In this document: piece by piece, positions 16,008 to 25,234 of the stretch
How the letters are laid out: every line of letters starts with the position of its first letter
Numbering within the stretch: the first letter of the stretch is position 1
Assembly (NCBI RefSeq): GCF_000253155.1
Contig: NC_015291.1
Coordinates: 62,001 to 126,000, forward strand
DNA: 64,000 nt
Source: Streptococcus oralis Uo5
GTDB taxonomy: Bacteria > Bacillota > Bacilli > Lactobacillales > Streptococcaceae
Direction of reading: 5' to 3'
Position numbers and translations under genes: made by a program
The notes under the pieces: model-generated
What the model was told of the DNA's origin: nothing
The model's database searches: none
The model's input: the letters and a program-made list of their open reading frames with translations, nothing else

Positions 16008-16724
16008 ATGAAAACATTACTACATTTACAAGATTTAGTAAAATCTTTTGACCATCAAATAGTTCTGAATCATGTCAGCTTTGAATTGCAGCCAGGAGAA
16101 ATTATAGGATTAATTGGTCCGTCTGGTGCTGGTAAATCAACTATGATTAAGACTACGTTAGGAATGGAAAAGGCTGATGGAGGCGTAGCTTTAGTGTTAA
16201 ATCACACTATGCCGAATCGCCATATTTTAGGAGATATTGGCTATATGGCCCAGTCAGATGCCTTATATGAGGCTTTGTCAGGTCAAGAAAATCTGGAATT
16301 TTTTGGTCAGCTAAAGGGGCTTTCTAAAAAAGACCTGAAGGCGGAAATAGCTCATATAGCTCAAGTAGTAGATCTGACAGACTACTTAAACAAGGCGGTA
16401 TCTGGTTATTCTGGAGGAATGAAACGGCGTTTGTCACTGGCTATCGCGCTTTTAGGAAATCCTCAACTCTTGATTTTGGACGAACCGACAGTTGGAATCG
16501 ACCCTTCTCTTCGAAAGAAAATCTGGAAAGAATTATTCGCGCTTAGAGACAATGGGGTAGGGATATTAGTTACTACCCATGTTATGGATGAAGCAGAGTT
16601 AACGGATAAGGTCGGCTTATTATTAGGTGGAAAAATCATTGCTTTTGATACACCGCAACACTTAAAAGATAGTTATCAAGTTTCAAGTATTGAAGAAGTA
16701 TTTTTAAAAGCAGAAGGTGAGTAA
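16008..16724 (+). CDS. ABC transporter ATP-binding protein (drug/lipid exporter type)
   Basis: 238-residue ATPase of an ABC-2 exporter. Walker A is GPSGAGKST near residue 38, the Q-loop is YMAQSDALYE, the signature is VSGYSGGMKRR, Walker B is LLILDEPTVGID and the H-loop is VTTHVMDEAEL. The ribosome site is AAAGGGGGAAG. It precedes the permease gene by 1 bp and is controlled by the TetR-type operators upstream. The substrate is unknown; drug, bile-salt or peptide export is typical of this arrangement. Confidence 0.93.
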   Translation: MKTLLHLQDLVKSFDHQIVLNHVSFELQPGEIIGLIGPSGAGKSTMIKTTLGMEKADGGVALVLNHTMPNRHILGDIGYMAQSDALYEALSGQENLEFFGQLKGLSKKDLKAEIAHIAQVVDLTDYLNKAVSGYSGGMKRRLSLAIALLGNPQLLILDEPTVGIDPSLRKKIWKELFALRDNGVGILVTTHVMDEAELTDKVGLLLGGKIIAFDTPQHLKDSYQVSSIEEVFLKAEGE

Positions 16725-16725
16725 A

Positions 16726-17808
16726 ATGAGAACAATAGCGATTGCAAAAAAAGTCATCAAAGAATTACTTCGTGACAAACGAACTCTAGCCCTGATGTTT
16801 ATAGCACCTGTTTTTATCATGTGGTTGATGAACCTCATGTTTTCAGCTAGTACAACCGTGAATGTCAAGTTAGCAACACAGGATCTACCAACTGGTTTGG
16901 TAACGAAAATGGATGAGCTCGATCATGTGGACGTCGAGACTTATCAAGACTTAGATCAAGCCAAAGAAGCGCTAGCAAATGAAAAAGTCGATGCTGTGAT
17001 TTCTTATAAAAACGGTGAGTATCAGGTCGACTACGCAAATACGGATGCTTCTAAAACAACTATGACACGACAAGTGTTACGAACGAGTATCGCCAGTGAA
17101 GGCACCGATCAGTTAGTATCTCGTGTTAAACAAGCTCTTCCACAATTGGACTCGGACGCAAAAACACCAGAAATCAAGGAGTCTTACCAGTATGGAGATG
17201 AAAATACAAGCTTCTTTACCAGCATGATTCCGGTTTTGATAGGTTTTGTAGTTTTCTTCTTTGTCTTTTTGATTTCAGGTATGGCGCTTTTGAAAGAGCG
17301 CACCAGTGGAACACTAGAACGTTTGTTAGCAACACCAGTGAAACGATCTGAAATCGTCTATGGCTATATGTTGTCTTACGGTATTATTGCGATTTTTCAA
17401 ACGGCAGTTGTCGTTTTAGCAGCAATTTGGCTACTAGATGTAGAAGTTGTAGGAAGTATTTTAAATGTTATAATAGTTAATGTGGTACTGGCTCTTGTAG
17501 CACTAGCTTTTGGAATTCTCTTGTCTACTTTAGCAAAATCAGAATTCCAAATGATGCAATTTATTCCTCTCGTGATTATGCCCCAACTTTTTTTCTCAGG
17601 GATTATTCCATTGTCATCCATGGGAGAATGGGCTCTAACTGTGGGGAAATTTTTGCCATTAACCTATTCTGGTGATGCAATAAGCCAGATTATTCTTTAC
17701 GGGCACAATCTTGGTGATATTTTGTCAAATCTTGGTGTTTTAATGATTTTCTTGATCATTTTAACAATTCTTAATATTGTTGGATTGCGTCGTTATCGTA
17801 AAGTTTAG
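16726..17808 (+). CDS. ABC-2 type permease
   Basis: 360-residue membrane partner of the ATPase. One N-terminal helix (ALMFIAPVFIMWLMNLMFS) is followed by an external domain of about 140 residues and then five helices near residues 170-355, with the typical loop ALLKERTSGTLERLLATPVKRSEI. Start at 16726 is chosen because AAGGTGAG lies just upstream; an in-frame GTG at 16717 is less likely. Likely exports hydrophobic or toxic compounds under TetR control. Confidence 0.92.
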   Translation: MRTIAIAKKVIKELLRDKRTLALMFIAPVFIMWLMNLMFSASTTVNVKLATQDLPTGLVTKMDELDHVDVETYQDLDQAKEALANEKVDAVISYKNGEYQVDYANTDASKTTMTRQVLRTSIASEGTDQLVSRVKQALPQLDSDAKTPEIKESYQYGDENTSFFTSMIPVLIGFVVFFFVFLISGMALLKERTSGTLERLLATPVKRSEIVYGYMLSYGIIAIFQTAVVVLAAIWLLDVEVVGSILNVIIVNVVLALVALAFGILLSTLAKSEFQMMQFIPLVIMPQLFFSGIIPLSSMGEWALTVGKFLPLTYSGDAISQIILYGHNLGDILSNLGVLMIFLIILTILNIVGLRRYRKV

Positions 17809-17847
17809 AAATCAACATAAATAATGCTAAAAAGGTGTGAAGATTAG

Positions 17848-18471
17848 ATGGATAAGACTGTTTTTGAATCGTTTGAAGATTACTTAGAAGAAGCGAATTA
17901 CCCTCAAGGAAAGAAAAAAATCATGCAGGCAGCAGTGGATCTCATATCAACCAGGAGTTACCATGGGACCTCAACTCTTCACATAGCTGAGCGTGCTGGA
18001 CTAAGCCAGGCAACTTTGTTTAAGTATTTTAAGACGAAGGATGATTTACTGACGGCTATTTTACATCCTGTAGTCCCAGGCATTTTTGGTAGTTTTTTTG
18101 AGGAACTCTTAGCTTTTGAAACGACAGAAGAGAGGGTTCGTTATCTCGTCCATGATCGTATGAGCTATCTCAAAAAAAATCGTGCTTTGATGAAAATCAT
18201 TCTGCAGGAGAGTTTTTCAAATAAAAAACTAAAAAATGAACAGATTTTTATCTGGAATGCTATTCAAGATAAACTTCGAGTGCTTCATAAGGAATTGCTA
18301 GCAGATCCACGTGTAAATCCAGAGTTAACGATTCCTCAAATGGTTCGTATTTGTGTTGGCCCGTTGTTGGCTTACTTCGCTCAGCTTTATATCGTTAGTG
18401 ACAACGGAGAAATAAAGGAAGAAGATCTAGACTTATTAGAAAAACAGATTTTAGGTGGTTTGTGGAAATAG
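17848..18471 (+). CDS. TetR-family regulator of the exporter operon
   Basis: 207-residue TetR-type repressor. Residues about 20-65 form the HTH (KKIMQAAVDLISTRSYHGTS, then TLHIAERAGLSQATLFKYF), and the rest is the helical ligand-binding domain. It is the third gene of the ABC operon, 39 bp after the permease, and two palindromes that fit a TetR dimer lie at the operon promoter. It would therefore repress its own operon. Ligand unknown. Confidence 0.9.
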   Translation: MDKTVFESFEDYLEEANYPQGKKKIMQAAVDLISTRSYHGTSTLHIAERAGLSQATLFKYFKTKDDLLTAILHPVVPGIFGSFFEELLAFETTEERVRYLVHDRMSYLKKNRALMKIILQESFSNKKLKNEQIFIWNAIQDKLRVLHKELLADPRVNPELTIPQMVRICVGPLLAYFAQLYIVSDNGEIKEEDLDLLEKQILGGLWK

Positions 18472-18702
18472 AGTAGGCCTAGACAAAATGGAGGCTAGAT
18501 TCTATTGGTTTGGCTTCTTGTACAAGATAATATAAAAGGGTATACATTACCTGATGCAGATTTGTGCTTTTTTATTATTGAATTTGGTATTTTGGTGATA
18601 GTCCTCAATCACTTTACTAAAACAGAAACCGACCTCTCCAGCAGTGCAACGATTTCTTAAATGTATGGAAGAGGAGTTTTCTGGCTTGCTAAAGTCGACT
18701 CC
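18472..18702. other. Intergenic stretch without a supported gene
   Basis: AT-rich DNA holding a short palindrome (CTTGTACAAG at 18518-18527). A 60-codon frame on the minus strand (18547-18729) shows no recognisable family and no good ribosome site; it could be a remnant of an old insertion. Nothing else is supported. Confidence 0.4.
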
Positions 18703-18730
18703 TTGACACTTCGTCAGCTTTTGATACAAT
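18703..18730 (+). promoter_or_regulatory. Promoter of the nucleoside phosphorylase gene
   Basis: TTGACA (18703-18708) and TACAAT (18725-18730), spacer 16 bp, 25 bp before the start codon. Confidence 0.75.
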
Positions 18731-18755
18731 AGTACAAAATTAGAGGAGGTGGACG

Positions 18756-19520
18756 ATGATTCAGAAACATGCGATTCCCATTTTAGAGTTTGATGACAAT
18801 CCCCAGGCGGTCCTTATGCCAACACATGAGGGGCTAGATTTAAAGTTGCCAAAGAAGTGCATCTATGCGTTTTTGGAGGAAGAGATTGACCGCTATGCTC
18901 AGGAAGTAGGGGCGGAGTGTGTTGGTGAGTTCGTTTCGGCCACCAAGACCTATCCTGTATATGTCATCAATTACAAGGGCGAGGAGATCTGTCTAGCCCA
19001 GGCGCCCGTGGGCTCTGCCCCAGCGGCCCAGTTTATGGATTGGTTGATTGGCTATGGTGTGGAGCAAATCATCTCCACTGGTACCTGTGGTGTCCTAGCC
19101 GATATAGAGGAAAATGCCTTTCTCGTCCCTGTTCGCGCTCTGCGAGATGAGGGAACCAGCTACCACTATGTAGCGCCTTCTCGTTATATGGAGATGCAGA
19201 CTGAGGCTATCTCTGCCATTGAGCAAGTCTTGGAACAAAGAGGCATTCCTTACGAGGAAGTTATGACCTGGACGACAGATGGTTTTTACCGAGAGACGGC
19301 TGAAAAGGTTGCCTATCGCAAGGAAGAAGGCTGTGCTGTTGTGGAGATGGAGTGCTCTGCTCTTGCGGCAGTTGCCCAACTACGTGGTGTTGTCTGGGGG
19401 GAATTGCTCTTTACTGCAGATTCCCTGGCGGATCTAGATAACTACGACAGTCGTGACTGGGGCTCTGAAGCTTTTGATAAGGCACTCGAACTCTGTCTTG
19501 CCATTGTGCACCACATGTGA
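18756..19520 (+). CDS. Nucleoside phosphorylase (PNP/UDP family)
   Basis: 254-residue cytoplasmic enzyme predicted to split a nucleoside with phosphate into base and ribose-1-phosphate. It carries the phosphate and ribose site motifs APVGSAPAAQFMDWL and ISTGTCGVLAD, and the signature VVEMECSALAAVAQ near residue 200. The ribosome site GAGGAGGTGG is very strong. Specificity (uridine versus purine) cannot be read from the sequence. It lies 33 bp before the potassium transporter gene, with a possible separate promoter between them. Confidence 0.85.
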   Translation: MIQKHAIPILEFDDNPQAVLMPTHEGLDLKLPKKCIYAFLEEEIDRYAQEVGAECVGEFVSATKTYPVYVINYKGEEICLAQAPVGSAPAAQFMDWLIGYGVEQIISTGTCGVLADIEENAFLVPVRALRDEGTSYHYVAPSRYMEMQTEAISAIEQVLEQRGIPYEEVMTWTTDGFYRETAEKVAYRKEEGCAVVEMECSALAAVAQLRGVVWGELLFTADSLADLDNYDSRDWGSEAFDKALELCLAIVHHM

Positions 19521-19553
19521 GTGTTCTGACTGTTTTTATGGTAGAATGTAGTT

Positions 19554-20933
19554 ATGTTATTCAAATCTTTTTTGGAAAAAATAAAGACGACACTGGGACG
19601 GTTATCACCAGCCCGTCGCATCTTTTTAAGTTTTGCCTTAGTTATCTTCCTGGGTTCGCTCCTTTTAAGCCTTCCCTTTGTGCAAGCAGCAACGTCACAA
19701 GCGACCTACTTTGACCATCTCTTTACGACCGTGTCCATGGTCTGTGTGACAGGGCTTTTTACTCTGCCAGTGGCTTCTACCTACAATATCTGGGGCCAGT
19801 TAATCTGTATGATTTTGATCCAGATTGGTGGTTTGGGGCTCATGACCTTTATCGGAATCTTTTATATCCAAGGTAAGCAAAAGCTCAGTCTTCGTGGCCG
19901 GGAGACCATTCAAGAAAGTTTCAGTTATGGAGAAACCCAGTCTTTAAAGGATTTCATCCGCTCGATCTTTCTGACGACTTTTCTGGTGGAAGGGATTGGT
20001 GCCTTTCTCCTGAGTTTTCGCTTTATTCCTGAATTTGGCTGGGGACGAGGGGTGTTAACCTCTATCTTTTTGGCTGTTTCAGCCTTCTGTAATGCTGGAT
20101 TTGATAATTTTGGAAGTACGAGTTTGCTAGCCTTTCAAACGGATCCCTTGATCAATCTAGTGATTGCAGGTTTGATTATCACGGGTGGTCTAGGATTTAT
20201 GGTCTGGTTTGACCTAGCGACCCAGTTTGGGAAGAAGAAAAAACGCCGCCTGCGTTTCCATACCAAGTTGGTTATCTTTTTAACGGCGGGAATTTTACTC
20301 TTTGGAACCGTATCGACTTTGGTAATCGAGTGGAACAATCCTGGAACGATTGGAAATCTCAGCGTCCCAGAGAAACTGCTGGTTAGTTTCTTCCAGAGCG
20401 TCAGCATGAGAACGGCAGGCTTTGCTTCCATTGACTATACCCAGGCTCGACCGGTGACCTTGTTCATCTATATCCTACAGATGTTTCTAGGAGGGGCGCC
20501 TGGAGGGACAGCAGGGGGGCTCAAGATTACGACCTTCTTTGTCCTGTTGGTCTTTGCTCGTAGCGAACTATTGGGCTTGCCTCATGCCAATGTGGCTCGG
20601 AGGACCATTGAACCCCGAACCGTACAAAAGTCTTTCAGTGTCTTTATTATCTTCTTGCTGACCTTCTTGCTGGGCTTGATCCTGCTAGGGATAACAGCAG
20701 AGGGAAATCCGCGCTTCATCTACCTCATGTTTGAGACCATTTCAGCCCTTGCGACAGTTGGGGTGACGGCAAATTTAACACCAGAGCTAGGCAAGATAGC
20801 CCTCAGCATCGTTATGTTGCTGATGTTTATCGGTCGTATTGGTCCCTTGACACTACTGGTCAGTGTAGCAGAATACCAGCCAGACAAGAAAGATACGATT
20901 CACTATATGAAAGCAGATATCACCATTGGGTAA
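19554..20933 (+). CDS. trkH: Potassium uptake protein, TrkH/KtrB family
   Basis: 459-residue potassium-translocating membrane subunit with four pore-loop repeats. Selectivity-filter-like segments are seen at MVCVTGLFTLP, SAFCNAGFDNFG, MRTAGFASID and ALATVGVTANL. The start at 19554 has only a weak ribosome site; an extended -10 (TGGTAGAAT at 19539-19547) is so close that the transcript may have almost no leader. The TrkA/KtrA regulatory subunit follows. Together they form a nucleotide-gated potassium channel complex that in streptococci responds to c-di-AMP through the cytosolic subunit. Confidence 0.92.
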   Translation: MLFKSFLEKIKTTLGRLSPARRIFLSFALVIFLGSLLLSLPFVQAATSQATYFDHLFTTVSMVCVTGLFTLPVASTYNIWGQLICMILIQIGGLGLMTFIGIFYIQGKQKLSLRGRETIQESFSYGETQSLKDFIRSIFLTTFLVEGIGAFLLSFRFIPEFGWGRGVLTSIFLAVSAFCNAGFDNFGSTSLLAFQTDPLINLVIAGLIITGGLGFMVWFDLATQFGKKKKRRLRFHTKLVIFLTAGILLFGTVSTLVIEWNNPGTIGNLSVPEKLLVSFFQSVSMRTAGFASIDYTQARPVTLFIYILQMFLGGAPGGTAGGLKITTFFVLLVFARSELLGLPHANVARRTIEPRTVQKSFSVFIIFLLTFLLGLILLGITAEGNPRFIYLMFETISALATVGVTANLTPELGKIALSIVMLLMFIGRIGPLTLLVSVAEYQPDKKDTIHYMKADITIG

Positions 20934-20946
20934 GAAAGGAAGAACG

Positions 20947-21612
20947 ATGTCAGATCGGACAATTGGAATTTTAGGCTTGGGAATTTTTGGGAGCAGTGTT
21001 TTGGCAGCCCTAGCCAAGCATGACATGAATATTATCGCTATTGATGACCACGAGGAACGCATTAATCAATTTGAACCAGTGCTGGCGCGTGGGGTAGTTG
21101 GAGATATCACGGATGAGGAACTCCTTCTATCAGCGGGGATTGACACCTGTGATACCGTAGTTGTCGCAACGGGTGAAAATCTGGAGTCCAGTGTTCTCGC
21201 GGTTATGCACTGCAAAAGTCTAGGAGTGCCGACCGTCATTGCCAAGGTCAAAAGTCACACAGCTAAAAAGGTTCTAGAAAAAATTGGCGCGGACGCAGTC
21301 ATCTCACCAGAGTATGAAATGGGGCGCTCATTGGCACAGACCATCCTCTTTCATAACAGTGTAGACGTCTTTCAGCTGGACAAGAATGTATCGATTGTCG
21401 AGATGAAAATCCCTCAATCGTGGGTAGGTAAAAGCCTCAGTCAGTTGGATTTACGTGGGCGATACAACCTCAACGTACTTGGCTTTCGTTCCTACGAAAA
21501 TGCTCCTCTGGATGTCCAATTCGGACCCAATGACCTCTTGCAGGCAGATGCCTACATCATGGCCGTCATTAATAACCAACATTTGGACACCTTGGCAGAG
21601 CTAAGTGAGTAG
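20947..21612 (+). CDS. trkA: Potassium uptake regulatory subunit, TrkA/KtrA family
   Basis: 221-residue cytosolic gating subunit. The N-terminal RCK Rossmann domain begins ILGLGIFGSSVLAAL and has the acidic ribose-binding end of strand 2 (IIAIDDHEER). A TrkA-C domain follows from about residue 140 (VEMKIPQSWVGKSLSQLDLR). The start at 20947 follows AAAGGAAG. Forms a ring beneath TrkH. TrkA-C domains in related proteins bind c-di-AMP; whether this one does is an inference. Confidence 0.92.
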   Translation: MSDRTIGILGLGIFGSSVLAALAKHDMNIIAIDDHEERINQFEPVLARGVVGDITDEELLLSAGIDTCDTVVVATGENLESSVLAVMHCKSLGVPTVIAKVKSHTAKKVLEKIGADAVISPEYEMGRSLAQTILFHNSVDVFQLDKNVSIVEMKIPQSWVGKSLSQLDLRGRYNLNVLGFRSYENAPLDVQFGPNDLLQADAYIMAVINNQHLDTLAELSE

Positions 21613-21675
21613 GAGAGGAAGGGCACTCTCTTTCCAAATAATTAACGAGTCAATATAAGTATTTTATAAGAGGGA

Positions 21676-21730
21676 TTTAAGAAAAATTTTAACTTTTTCT
21701 TAATCCTTTTTAATTTTAGGAGATTATACT
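21676..21730 (+). promoter_or_regulatory. Promoter region of the SSURE surface protein with tandem TTAA repeats
   Basis: A -10 box TATACT (21725-21730) lies 39 bp before the start. Upstream, TTAA occurs four times at 21677, 21689, 21700 and 21710, with spacings of 12, 11 and 10 bp and T-rich DNA between. Direct repeats about one helical turn apart are typical binding sites of OmpR/PhoB-type response regulators. The first pair, TTTAAG-N5-TTTTAA, also resembles a CiaR box. The RR08-like regulator encoded downstream is a candidate binder. Confidence 0.5.
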
Positions 21731-21769
21731 AGAGTCATCAAAAAAAAGAAAAACTCTAAGGAGAATCCT

Positions 21770-23410
21770 ATGAAATTCAATCCAAATCAGAGATATACTC
21801 GTTGGTCTATTCGCCGTCTCAGTGTCGGTGTTGCTTCAGTTGTTGTGGCTAGTGGCTTCTTTGTCCTAGTCGGTCAACCAAGTTCTGCACGCGCTGATAT
21901 CGTCAATCCGACTCCTGCCCAAGTCGTGCCAGACGCAACTTCGGTGAGTGAAAAGAGCGACTTACCAGCAGAGATTCTCAAAAAAGCAGTCGATGTAGCT
22001 CTTCCTTCAGAACAGTCTATTCCAACACCTAAAGCAAGTGTGGATACGACAAGCTCTTCAGAAAAAGCGGACGCAACTGCTAAAGAGCCGGCAGTAGCGC
22101 CAAAAGAAGAAGTACAAGCACAACCTGACTCTAAGAAACAAACAGAAGATGCAGTTAAACCTGTGGAAAGTCCTGCGCCTACAGTTTCTGGACAAGACCG
22201 TGAAGCTAGTGAAGCGCAAGCAGCGACCACCCCAGCTGAAGTACAAAAAGGTGTGGCTGACAATACAAAAGATACAGTAGATGTCCCAGCTAGCTACCTT
22301 GACAAAGCCAATTTCCCAGGACCATTTACAGCTGGTGTCAACCAAGTCATTCCATATGAATTCTTCGCTGGAGATGGCATGTTGACTCGCCTGATCTTGA
22401 AAGCTTCTGATAAGGCTCCATGGTCAGACAACGGAACAGCTAAAAATCCCGCTCTCCCACCAGTAGAAAAATTGGGCAAAGGCCTTTACTTCTATGAAGT
22501 GGATTTAGCAGGTACCCAAGGCAAATCTGACAAGGAACTACTTGACCTCTTGAAACAAAATGGTACACAAAGCTATAAAGCTACTATCAAGGTGTACGGT
22601 GCGAAAGACGGCAAGCCTGACTTAACTAATCTGGTAGCAACTAAAGATTTGACTGTTAATTTGAATGGCTTGACCACACCAAATCAGGTCAAAGAGTCTG
22701 TTGTTAACAATGTCAAAGACATGATTGATGTTCCAGCTAGCTACCTTGAAAAGGCTAAGGTTCCTGGACCTTTCTTGGCCGGCGTCAACCAAGTTATTCC
22801 ATACGAAGCTTTTGGTGGAGATGGCATGTTGACTCGCCTCTTGTTAAAAGCATCAGACAAAGCCCCATGGTCAGACAACGGAACAGCTAAAAATCCTGCT
22901 CTATTGCCACTTGAAGGCTTAGCTAAAGGCCAATATTTCTACGAAGTGGATTTGAATGGCAATACGGTTGGCAAAGATGGTCAGGCCTTGCTGGATCAAC
23001 TTCGAGCTAACGGAACCCATACATACCTAGCTACTGTTAAAGTCTATGGATCTAAAGATGGCAAACCTGATTTGACCAATCTGATTGCTACTCGTCAAGT
23101 AACGATTCGACTTCGTGGAAAAGAAATGGCGACAACACCATCTCAACAAGGTCAGATGAATACGAAGCCTTCTGAAACAGCCTCTACAGGTACGACTGAG
23201 GGTATGATGGGTACAAATCACCATATGTCAGATATGAAAGTAGATCAACCAGCTTCTAGCCCAATGGCTAATATGATGAAAAAAGATGATAAAGCGATGT
23301 TACCAAATACTGGGGAAGCTAAAACAGCTACAGCTGGCCTTGGTATCTTTGGTCTAGCCTTGGCAGGGCTTGTTGGACTTTTGGGTTTGACAACCAAACG
23401 AGAAGATTAA
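21770..23410 (+). CDS. LPXTG-anchored surface protein with two SSURE repeats
   Basis: 546-residue cell-wall protein. It starts with a YSIRK-like signal (RWSIRRLSVGVASVVVASGFF), then a Pro/Ala/Glu-rich linker. Two SSURE (streptococcal surface repeat) modules follow at about residues 170-305 and 320-455, each beginning DVPASYLxKAxxPGPF and sharing VNQVIPYE, GDGMLTRL and KASDKAPWSDNGTAKNPAL. The C-terminus is LPNTGEA, a membrane helix and a KRED tail, so sortase A anchors it. The pneumococcal homologue (SP_0082, four repeats as I recall) binds fibronectin. Between repeats and anchor lies a Met/His-rich stretch (GMMGTNHHMSDM, MANMMKKDDKAM). Confidence 0.92.
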   Translation: MKFNPNQRYTRWSIRRLSVGVASVVVASGFFVLVGQPSSARADIVNPTPAQVVPDATSVSEKSDLPAEILKKAVDVALPSEQSIPTPKASVDTTSSSEKADATAKEPAVAPKEEVQAQPDSKKQTEDAVKPVESPAPTVSGQDREASEAQAATTPAEVQKGVADNTKDTVDVPASYLDKANFPGPFTAGVNQVIPYEFFAGDGMLTRLILKASDKAPWSDNGTAKNPALPPVEKLGKGLYFYEVDLAGTQGKSDKELLDLLKQNGTQSYKATIKVYGAKDGKPDLTNLVATKDLTVNLNGLTTPNQVKESVVNNVKDMIDVPASYLEKAKVPGPFLAGVNQVIPYEAFGGDGMLTRLLLKASDKAPWSDNGTAKNPALLPLEGLAKGQYFYEVDLNGNTVGKDGQALLDQLRANGTHTYLATVKVYGSKDGKPDLTNLIATRQVTIRLRGKEMATTPSQQGQMNTKPSETASTGTTEGMMGTNHHMSDMKVDQPASSPMANMMKKDDKAMLPNTGEAKTATAGLGIFGLALAGLVGLLGLTTKRED

Positions 23411-23440
23411 GATTCAAATCACTTAAACATTAGAGAAAAT

Positions 23441-23475
23441 AGTGTTATACTAAAGCAAGTATAACACTGTTTTTA
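23441..23475 (+). terminator. Terminator between surface protein and response regulator
   Basis: 11-bp perfect stem AGTGTTATACT / AGTATAACACT with a 6-nt loop and GTTTTTA. It ends just before the ribosome site of the response regulator gene, so it may be leaky or the TATACT inside it may act as a -10 box. Confidence 0.75.
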
Positions 23476-23490
23476 TCGAAGGAGTGTCAG

Positions 23491-24189
23491 ATGAAAAAGA
23501 CAATTTTGCTGGTTGATGATGAGATAGATATTCTAGATATTCAAAACCGCTATCTTATACAGGCAGGTTACGATGTTTTGGTCGCCCATGATGGTAAGGA
23601 GGGATTAGAACTTTTCAGAAAAAAATCTATCGACCTCATTATCACAGATATCATGATGCCCAATATGGATGGTTATGATTTTATCAGTGAAGTTCAGTAT
23701 ATCGCTCCGGATCAACCCTTCCTCTTTACAACTGCTAAGACAAGCGAACAGGATAAGATTTATGGGTTAAGTTTGGGGGCAGATGATTTTATAGTCAAAC
23801 CCTTTAGCCCACGCGAATTGGTTTTAAGAGTGAATAATATCTTGCGTCGCCTTAGCCGTGGAGGAGAGACAGAACAGATCGAGTTTGGAGACTTGGTAAT
23901 CAACCATGTGACTCATGAGGTTCGCATTGGGGAGCAACCTTTGGAATTGACAGTAAAATCCTTTGAACTTCTATGGATATTGGCCAGCAATCCCGAGAGA
24001 GTCTTTTCAAAGACGGAACTTTACGAGAAGGTATGGCAAGAGGACTATGTGGATGATACCAATACACTCAATGTTCATATCCATGCTTTGAGGCAAGAGT
24101 TGACCAAGTATACGAATTCAAATGCTCCCGCTATCAAAACTGTCTGGGGTTTGGGCTATAAGATGGAAAGACCAAGAGGTAGAAAATGA
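23491..24189 (+). CDS. rr08: OmpR-family response regulator, RR08/SaeR-like
   Basis: 232-residue two-component regulator. The receiver domain has DD at residues 9-10, phospho-acceptor Asp53 (LIITDIMMPNMDG) and a lysine in FIVKPFSPREL. The C-terminal winged helix (about 130-230) has ELTVKSFELLWILASN and TLNVHIHALRQEL. It overlaps the kinase gene by 4 bp (ATGA). It matches the pneumococcal TCS08 pair in position, after the SSURE protein and before rpsD; that system is known to affect surface adhesins and pili, so the adjacent surface protein is a plausible target. Confidence 0.9.
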   Translation: MKKTILLVDDEIDILDIQNRYLIQAGYDVLVAHDGKEGLELFRKKSIDLIITDIMMPNMDGYDFISEVQYIAPDQPFLFTTAKTSEQDKIYGLSLGADDFIVKPFSPRELVLRVNNILRRLSRGGETEQIEFGDLVINHVTHEVRIGEQPLELTVKSFELLWILASNPERVFSKTELYEKVWQEDYVDDTNTLNVHIHALRQELTKYTNSNAPAIKTVWGLGYKMERPRGRK

Positions 24190-25220
24190 AATTAAAAAAC
24201 TATATTTTAGTGGGGTATCTAGTGTCGACTCTACTAACGATTTTGGTCGTTTTCTGGGCAGTCCAACGGATGTTGATTGAGAAAAGTGAAGTTTACTTTC
24301 TAGTTGGAATGACCTTGATTGCTAGTTTCATTGGCGCTGCAGTGAGCATCTTTCTTTTGTCACCAGTGTTCTCTTCTCTGAAACATTTGAAAAAACAAGC
24401 TCAGGATATAGCAAGCAAGGATTTCAGCACAGAAATTGAAACCAAGGGCCCATTAGAATTTCAAGAGCTGGGCCAGGCTTTTAATGACATGTCTCACAAT
24501 TTGCAGGCTACCTTTCAATCACTTGATGAGAGCGAGCAAGAAAAGAGAATGATGATTGCGCAGCTCTCTCACGATATTAAAACTCCCATTACCTCCATTC
24601 AGGTTACTGTGGAGGGAATTCTAGATGGAGTGATTAAGGAAGAGGAGCGGCTCCACTACTTAGCCACGATTGGTCGGCAAACTGAGCGTCTAAATAAGCT
24701 AGTGGAGGAATTGGATGTTTTGACTCTTAACACACAACCTCAAGATACTGCTGATGAAGAAGTCGAAGAGGTCTTTTTAGATCAGCTGTTGATTGAGTCA
24801 ATGAGTGAATTTCAACTCCAGATTGAACAAGAGGAGCGGGATGTTTACATTCAAGTATCACCTGAGTCAGCGAAAATCAAGAGCCATTCTGACAAACTTT
24901 CTCGTATTCTGGTCAATTTGTTAAACAATGCCTTTAAATATTCAGAACCAGGAACCAGAATCGAGGTTCTTGCCCAATTAACAGAACAAGAGCTGACAAT
25001 CAGTGTGAAAGACGAGGGTCAGGGGATTCATCCTGAGGATTTGGAAAAGATCTTTAAACGACTTTATCGTGTAGAAACTTCGCGCAATATGAAGACAGGT
25101 GGACATGGCTTAGGTCTTGCGATTGCACGCGAACTAGCCCATCAGCTTGGTGGCGAAATCACAGCAGAAAGTCAGTATGGCTTAGGAAGCAAGTTTACAT
25201 TCAGCCTCAATTTGAAATAA
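24186..25220 (+). CDS. hk08: Sensor histidine kinase, HK08/SaeS-like
   Basis: 344-residue membrane kinase. Two helices (residues about 5-27 and 38-60) are separated by a very short outside loop, as in intramembrane-sensing kinases. A HAMP domain follows, then HisKA with the phospho-histidine in LSHDIKTPI near residue 130. The ATPase domain shows NLLNNAFKYSEPG, VKDEGQGI and GGHGLGLAIA. It is translationally coupled to the regulator gene. The lack of an external sensor domain suggests it senses envelope stress or works with a membrane partner. Confidence 0.92.
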   Translation: MKLKNYILVGYLVSTLLTILVVFWAVQRMLIEKSEVYFLVGMTLIASFIGAAVSIFLLSPVFSSLKHLKKQAQDIASKDFSTEIETKGPLEFQELGQAFNDMSHNLQATFQSLDESEQEKRMMIAQLSHDIKTPITSIQVTVEGILDGVIKEEERLHYLATIGRQTERLNKLVEELDVLTLNTQPQDTADEEVEEVFLDQLLIESMSEFQLQIEQEERDVYIQVSPESAKIKSHSDKLSRILVNLLNNAFKYSEPGTRIEVLAQLTEQELTISVKDEGQGIHPEDLEKIFKRLYRVETSRNMKTGGHGLGLAIARELAHQLGGEITAESQYGLGSKFTFSLNLK

Positions 25221-25234
25221 AGGCGTAAAATCCC

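Noticed and set aside
18547-18729. 60-codon minus-strand frame, possibly a transposase remnant
   Set aside because: No recognisable transposase motif, no inverted repeats and no ribosome site; kept only as a note in the intergenic entry.
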